8,497 nt of DNA from JBEKCP01 sp050014815. Lineage in GTDB: Bacteria > Planctomycetota > Planctomycetia > Pirellulales > Thermoguttaceae. The DNA lies in assembly GCA_050014815.1 (NCBI GenBank), contig JBEKCP010000239.1, positions 1-8,497 on the forward strand, read 5' to 3'. The notes beneath the pieces were generated by a model. The model saw nothing but the letters and a program-made list of their open reading frames with translations. It was not told the DNA's origin and did no database searches. Made by a program: the position numbers and the translations under genes. Shown here piece after piece: positions 5,681 through 8,497 of this stretch. Positions within the stretch are counted from its first letter, which is position 1. Every line of letters starts with the position of its first letter.

Positions 5681-6757
5681 ATGCGGATCGCCTGCCTATT
5701 GATCCTGGTGTCTGCAATCGCGATTGCCCAGTCTGCCCTGGCGCAAGGACCATCGGGCGAGGGGCGCCGCTTCGGCCCCAGGGGCCCGATGACGCAGGAG
5801 GAAATCCAGCAGCGGATGGCCCGCATGGAGGACTTCCTTCGCCAGCTCGATACCAACAAGAACGGCATGATAGATGCCGAGGAAGTGAGCGGCGGACGGG
5901 GGCGGTTCATCGAGGGGATGCTGTCGCGGGCGGGAATCGAGCCGAAGTACCCGATCCCGATCAGTACGATCCGTGACGCGATGACGAAGTCCTTCCAGGC
6001 CCGGCTTGCCCAGCCTGGCGGCGGGCCGTCGGGCGGACCGGGAGGGCCCGCCGGCGTCGCCCCGGCGCCCGCTTTGCCGGGCTTCGGCGATGCCGCCAAG
6101 GCGCCGCCGGTCGCCGGATTCATCGCGGCGGCCGCGCCCGGCCCCGTCAGCGGCTTCGGACCGCCCACCGCGGGCCCACCGCCCGGTCCTGGCGCTCCCG
6201 GGGCCACACCGGGGCTGCCGAGCGCCGCGCCCCGGCCGGCGGATAGTCCAACCGATCCGCGGTTCCGCGCCCTGGCGGTCTCCATCATCCAGAAGAACGA
6301 CAAGAATGGAGACGGCAAGCTCGATCGCGGGGAATGGCCGGCCCAGGACGGGCTTGGCACGTTCGACGAGGCGAACCGTTTCGGCGGCAATTTCGTCACG
6401 GTCGAGGAGTTGACCATCCATCTGGCCGACCTGCAGCGCCGGGGCGTCCTGCCGTCGAGCCTGGCGGCCGGACTTTCGCCGGCCGGTGCGTCGGGCCCTG
6501 CGACCGGCCCGCAAAAGCCCCGGTCAGGACGATTCCTCACGCCTGCCGAGCGGCTCCCCAAGGGCCTGCCGGAGTGGTTCCTGGCGAAGGACGTTGGCGG
6601 CCGCGGACAGATCACCATGGCCGAATTCGCCAGCGAGTGGACCCCGGAGGCGGCGGCCGAGTTCGACCGCTACGATCTGAACCACGATGGGATCATCACG
6701 GCGGCCGAGGTCCTCAAGGTCGAGGCCCGCAAGTCTGCCGGAAAGCAGTCGAGGTAA
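5681..6757 (+). CDS. Secreted EF-hand calcium-binding protein of unknown function
   Basis: 358 aa. ATG 5681 begins MRIACLLILVSAIAIAQSALA|Q, a Sec signal peptide with likely cleavage after Ala21. EF-hand loop 1 is DTNKNGMIDAEE (57-68), loop 2 DKNGDGKLDRGE (207-218), and loop 4 DLNHDGIITAAE (332-343); all have Asp1, acidic or Asn residues at 3 and 5, Gly6 and Glu12. Loop 3 (304-315, DVGGRGQITMAE) keeps Asp1, Gly6 and Glu12 but lacks ligands at 3 and 5. Residues about 108-195 are a Gly/Pro/Ala linker separating loop 1 from the rest. Ca2+ binding outside the cytoplasm is inferred; no enzymatic domain is visible. The frame is open upstream to 5516, but the signal peptide fixes 5681 as the start. 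It is transcribed away from gspE and followed closely by the oxidoreductase gene. Confidence 0.85.
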   Translation: MRIACLLILVSAIAIAQSALAQGPSGEGRRFGPRGPMTQEEIQQRMARMEDFLRQLDTNKNGMIDAEEVSGGRGRFIEGMLSRAGIEPKYPIPISTIRDAMTKSFQARLAQPGGGPSGGPGGPAGVAPAPALPGFGDAAKAPPVAGFIAAAAPGPVSGFGPPTAGPPPGPGAPGATPGLPSAAPRPADSPTDPRFRALAVSIIQKNDKNGDGKLDRGEWPAQDGLGTFDEANRFGGNFVTVEELTIHLADLQRRGVLPSSLAAGLSPAGASGPATGPQKPRSGRFLTPAERLPKGLPEWFLAKDVGGRGQITMAEFASEWTPEAAAEFDRYDLNHDGIITAAEVLKVEARKSAGKQSR

Positions 6758-6777
6758 TCTCGCATTCCCCGGCTCCC

Positions 6778-6784
6778 AAGGAGG
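6778..6784 (+). promoter_or_regulatory. Ribosome-binding site of the FAD oxidoreductase
   Basis: AAGGAGG, a near-perfect Shine-Dalgarno, seven nucleotides upstream of ATG 6792. It is the strongest such site in the window and suggests high translation. It lies in the 34-nt gap after the EF-hand gene stop, which contains no convincing terminator. Confidence 0.75.
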
Positions 6785-6791
6785 ACTCGCC

Positions 6792-8497
6792 ATGGTGCGC
6801 CGCAGCATGATCGGGCTTTTGTTGGCGGCCATCGTGGCCGGGGCCGTCGTGGCCGGCTCCGCCGCGGCCGAGACGGTCTACGACGTGGTGATCTACGGGG
6901 GCACCTCGGCCGGCGTAACGGCGGCCGTTCAAGCGGCCCGCATGGGCAAGACTGTCGTTCTCGTCGAGCCGGGCAGGCACATCGGCGGACTCACCAGCGG
7001 CGGCCTTGGCATGACCGACTCGGGCGACACGCGGGTCATCGGCGGACTGAGCCGCGAGTTCTACCAGCGGGTCAAGCGCCGTTACGACGCGCCTGACGCC
7101 TGGACCCGGGAAAAGCCCGCCGATTTCAAGTACTACCACCCCACTGCCGATGCGATCTGGCGCTTCGAGCCGCACGTGGCCGAAGAGGTCTTCCACCGGA
7201 TGCTTGCCGATGCCAAGGTGCCGGTCGTGCTGGGCGAGCGGCTCGATCTGCGGCCCTGCGCAGGGGTTCTCAAGGAGATCACCCACATCGGCACGACATC
7301 CCGCTATACCTCCCAGGTTTGCGCAGGGGTCCGCATGCACGGCCCGCTGATCACGGCCATCGTCATGGAATCCGGGCGCGCCTTTGCCGGCCGCATGTTC
7401 ATCGACGCCACGTACGAGGGCGACCTGATGGCGTCGGCGGGCGTTAGCTACACGGTCGGCCGCGAGGCGAATCGCCAGTACGGCGAGACGCTTGACGGCG
7501 TCCAGACCCGCCAGGCCAAGAGCCACCAGTTCGCCAGGCCGGTGGACCCCTACGTGAAGCCGGGCGACCCCGCCAGCGGCCTCTTGCCGGGCATCCACCC
7601 GGGAGGGCCGGGCGAGGAGGGCTCGGGCGACCGCCGCATCCAGGCCTACTGCTTCCGCATGTGCCTGACCGACGTGCCCGAAAACCAAGTGCCCTTCCCC
7701 AAGCCCGAAGGCTACGACCCCCGGCGCTACGAGCTGCTCGTCCGCTATCTCACGCCCGAGTGGAACGACATCTTCGGCAACCACCAGCCGATGCCCAACC
7801 GCAAGACCGACACGAACAACCACGGCGCCGTCGGCACGGACAACATCGGCATGAACTACGACTATCCGGAGGGCGACCACGCCGCGCGGGAGAAGATCGT
7901 CCGCGAGCACGAGACATATCAGAAGGGGCTGATGTGGTTCCTGGCCAATGATCCCCGCGTGCCGGAGCCGGTCCGCCGGCGGGTCGGCCGCTGGGGGCTG
8001 GCCAAGGACGAGTTCATGGACAACGGCAACTGGCCGCACCAGATCTACGTCCGCGAGGCCCGCCGCATGGTGAGCGATTACGTGGTCACCGAACAGGACT
8101 GCCGCAGCCTGCGGGTCGTGTCCGATCCGGTCGGCATGGGGTCCTACAACATGGACTCGCACAACGCGCAGCGTTACGTGACCGCCGACGGCGCGGTCCG
8201 CAACGAGGGGGACGTCGAGGTCAACCCGGGCGGGCCGTATGTGATCTCCTACCGGGCGATCCGCCCCCGGCCGGGCCAGTGCCCCAACCTGCTCGTGCCC
8301 GTCTGCCTCTCCTCCTCGCACATCGCCTACGGCTCGATCCGGATGGAGCCGGTATTCATGATCCTGGGCCAATCGGCGGCCACAGCGGCCGTCCTTGCCC
8401 TCGAAGCAGGCCAGAGCGTCCAGAAGATCGACTATGCCAAGCTCCGCGCCCGGCTGGACCGCGACGGCCATATCTTGGTCGCCCCGCCGAAACGTAC
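6792..8497 (+). CDS. Exported FAD-dependent oxidoreductase (PF12831 type), 3' end cut by window
   Basis: Open from ATG 6792 to the right edge (568 codons plus two bases). The N-terminus MVRRSMIGLLLAAIVAGAVV...AAA|E is a signal peptide; RRSMI meets a minimal RRxPhiPhi Tat pattern, which would suit a protein folded with FAD before export. A Rossmann dinucleotide site follows: YDVVIYGGTSAGVTAA (30-45), VVLVEPG with ribose-binding Glu59, then GRHIGGLTSGGLG (61-73). Family blocks follow: FIDATYEGDLMASAGVSYTVGRE, PMPNRKTDTNNHG, WPHQIYVREARRMVSDY, and the C-terminal flavin motif SIRMEPVFMILGQSAATAA (515-533). The end (YAKLRARLDRDGHIL) resembles the usual family C-terminus, so only a few residues are probably missing. 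Such proteins are often labelled xanthan lyase, but that name is poorly supported; the substrate is unknown. Probably co-transcribed with the EF-hand gene. Confidence 0.88.
   Translation, partial: MVRRSMIGLLLAAIVAGAVVAGSAAAETVYDVVIYGGTSAGVTAAVQAARMGKTVVLVEPGRHIGGLTSGGLGMTDSGDTRVIGGLSREFYQRVKRRYDAPDAWTREKPADFKYYHPTADAIWRFEPHVAEEVFHRMLADAKVPVVLGERLDLRPCAGVLKEITHIGTTSRYTSQVCAGVRMHGPLITAIVMESGRAFAGRMFIDATYEGDLMASAGVSYTVGREANRQYGETLDGVQTRQAKSHQFARPVDPYVKPGDPASGLLPGIHPGGPGEEGSGDRRIQAYCFRMCLTDVPENQVPFPKPEGYDPRRYELLVRYLTPEWNDIFGNHQPMPNRKTDTNNHGAVGTDNIGMNYDYPEGDHAAREKIVREHETYQKGLMWFLANDPRVPEPVRRRVGRWGLAKDEFMDNGNWPHQIYVREARRMVSDYVVTEQDCRSLRVVSDPVGMGSYNMDSHNAQRYVTADGAVRNEGDVEVNPGGPYVISYRAIRPRPGQCPNLLVPVCLSSSHIAYGSIRMEPVFMILGQSAATAAVLALEAGQSVQKIDYAKLRARLDRDGHILVAPPKR

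Noticed and set aside
2149..5976. A 1275-codon open frame on the plus strand.
   Set aside because: It lies antisense to gspE and gspF, is rich in His/Arg/Asp/Gln low-complexity typical of the complement of GC-rich genes, crosses both heptamer arrays and the REP half copy, and matches no family I recognise.
6758..6791. CGAG-GTAAT-CTCG stem as a terminator after the EF-hand gene.
   Set aside because: The stem is only 4 bp with no U-tract and overlaps the stop codon; too weak.
6714..8471. A 585-codon open frame on the minus strand.
   Set aside because: It is antisense to the FAD oxidoreductase, whose frame carries clear family motifs; composition is typical of a shadow frame.

Overview
GC-rich window holding most of a type II secretion (T2SS) / pseudopilin operon on the minus strand, read gspE-gspF-gspG-gspH-gspI-gspJ from about 5517 down past base 1. 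Diverging from it on the plus strand are two exported proteins: an EF-hand protein (5681-6757) and an FAD-dependent oxidoreductase (6792 to the right edge). The likely host is a member of Planctomycetota, perhaps Pirellulales. This is inferred from the gene styles (Pro/Ala-rich low-complexity linkers, secreted EF-hand proteins, the PF12831-type FAD oxidoreductase) and from repeat families I recall from such genomes. The sequence alone does not prove it.

Minus strand: GspE (assembly ATPase) and GspF (inner-membrane platform) drive the pseudopilus. GspG is the major pseudopilin, and GspH, GspI and GspJ are minor pseudopilins that would form its tip. All four pseudopilins have a class III prepilin leader followed by a hydrophobic helix with Glu at +5. 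gspJ runs off the left edge, so gspK, gspL, gspD and the prepilin peptidase are not visible.

The unusual part is the junctions between these genes. Four kinds of small repeat occupy them: a pair of inverted AT-rich 7-bp arrays between gspE and gspF; a palindrome inside the gspG leader coding sequence; a nested REP-like palindrome between gspG and gspH, with a half copy upstream of gspE; and an inverted pair of GC-rich 7-bp arrays lying inside the translated leader of gspI. Only gspF-gspG (22 nt apart) and gspI-gspJ (4-nt overlap) have compact, repeat-free junctions. The heptamer array in gspI is the best candidate for something undescribed, because a gain or loss of one unit would shift the frame of a minor pseudopilin.

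Plus strand: the EF-hand protein has a signal peptide and four EF-hand-like loops separated by a long Gly/Pro/Ala linker. It is followed after 34 nt by the oxidoreductase, which has an excellent ribosome-binding site and a signal peptide with an arginine pair. The two are probably co-transcribed. Whether either is a client of the adjacent secretion system cannot be decided from sequence. No RNA genes, CRISPR arrays, transposases or gene-free stretches over 300 bases were seen.
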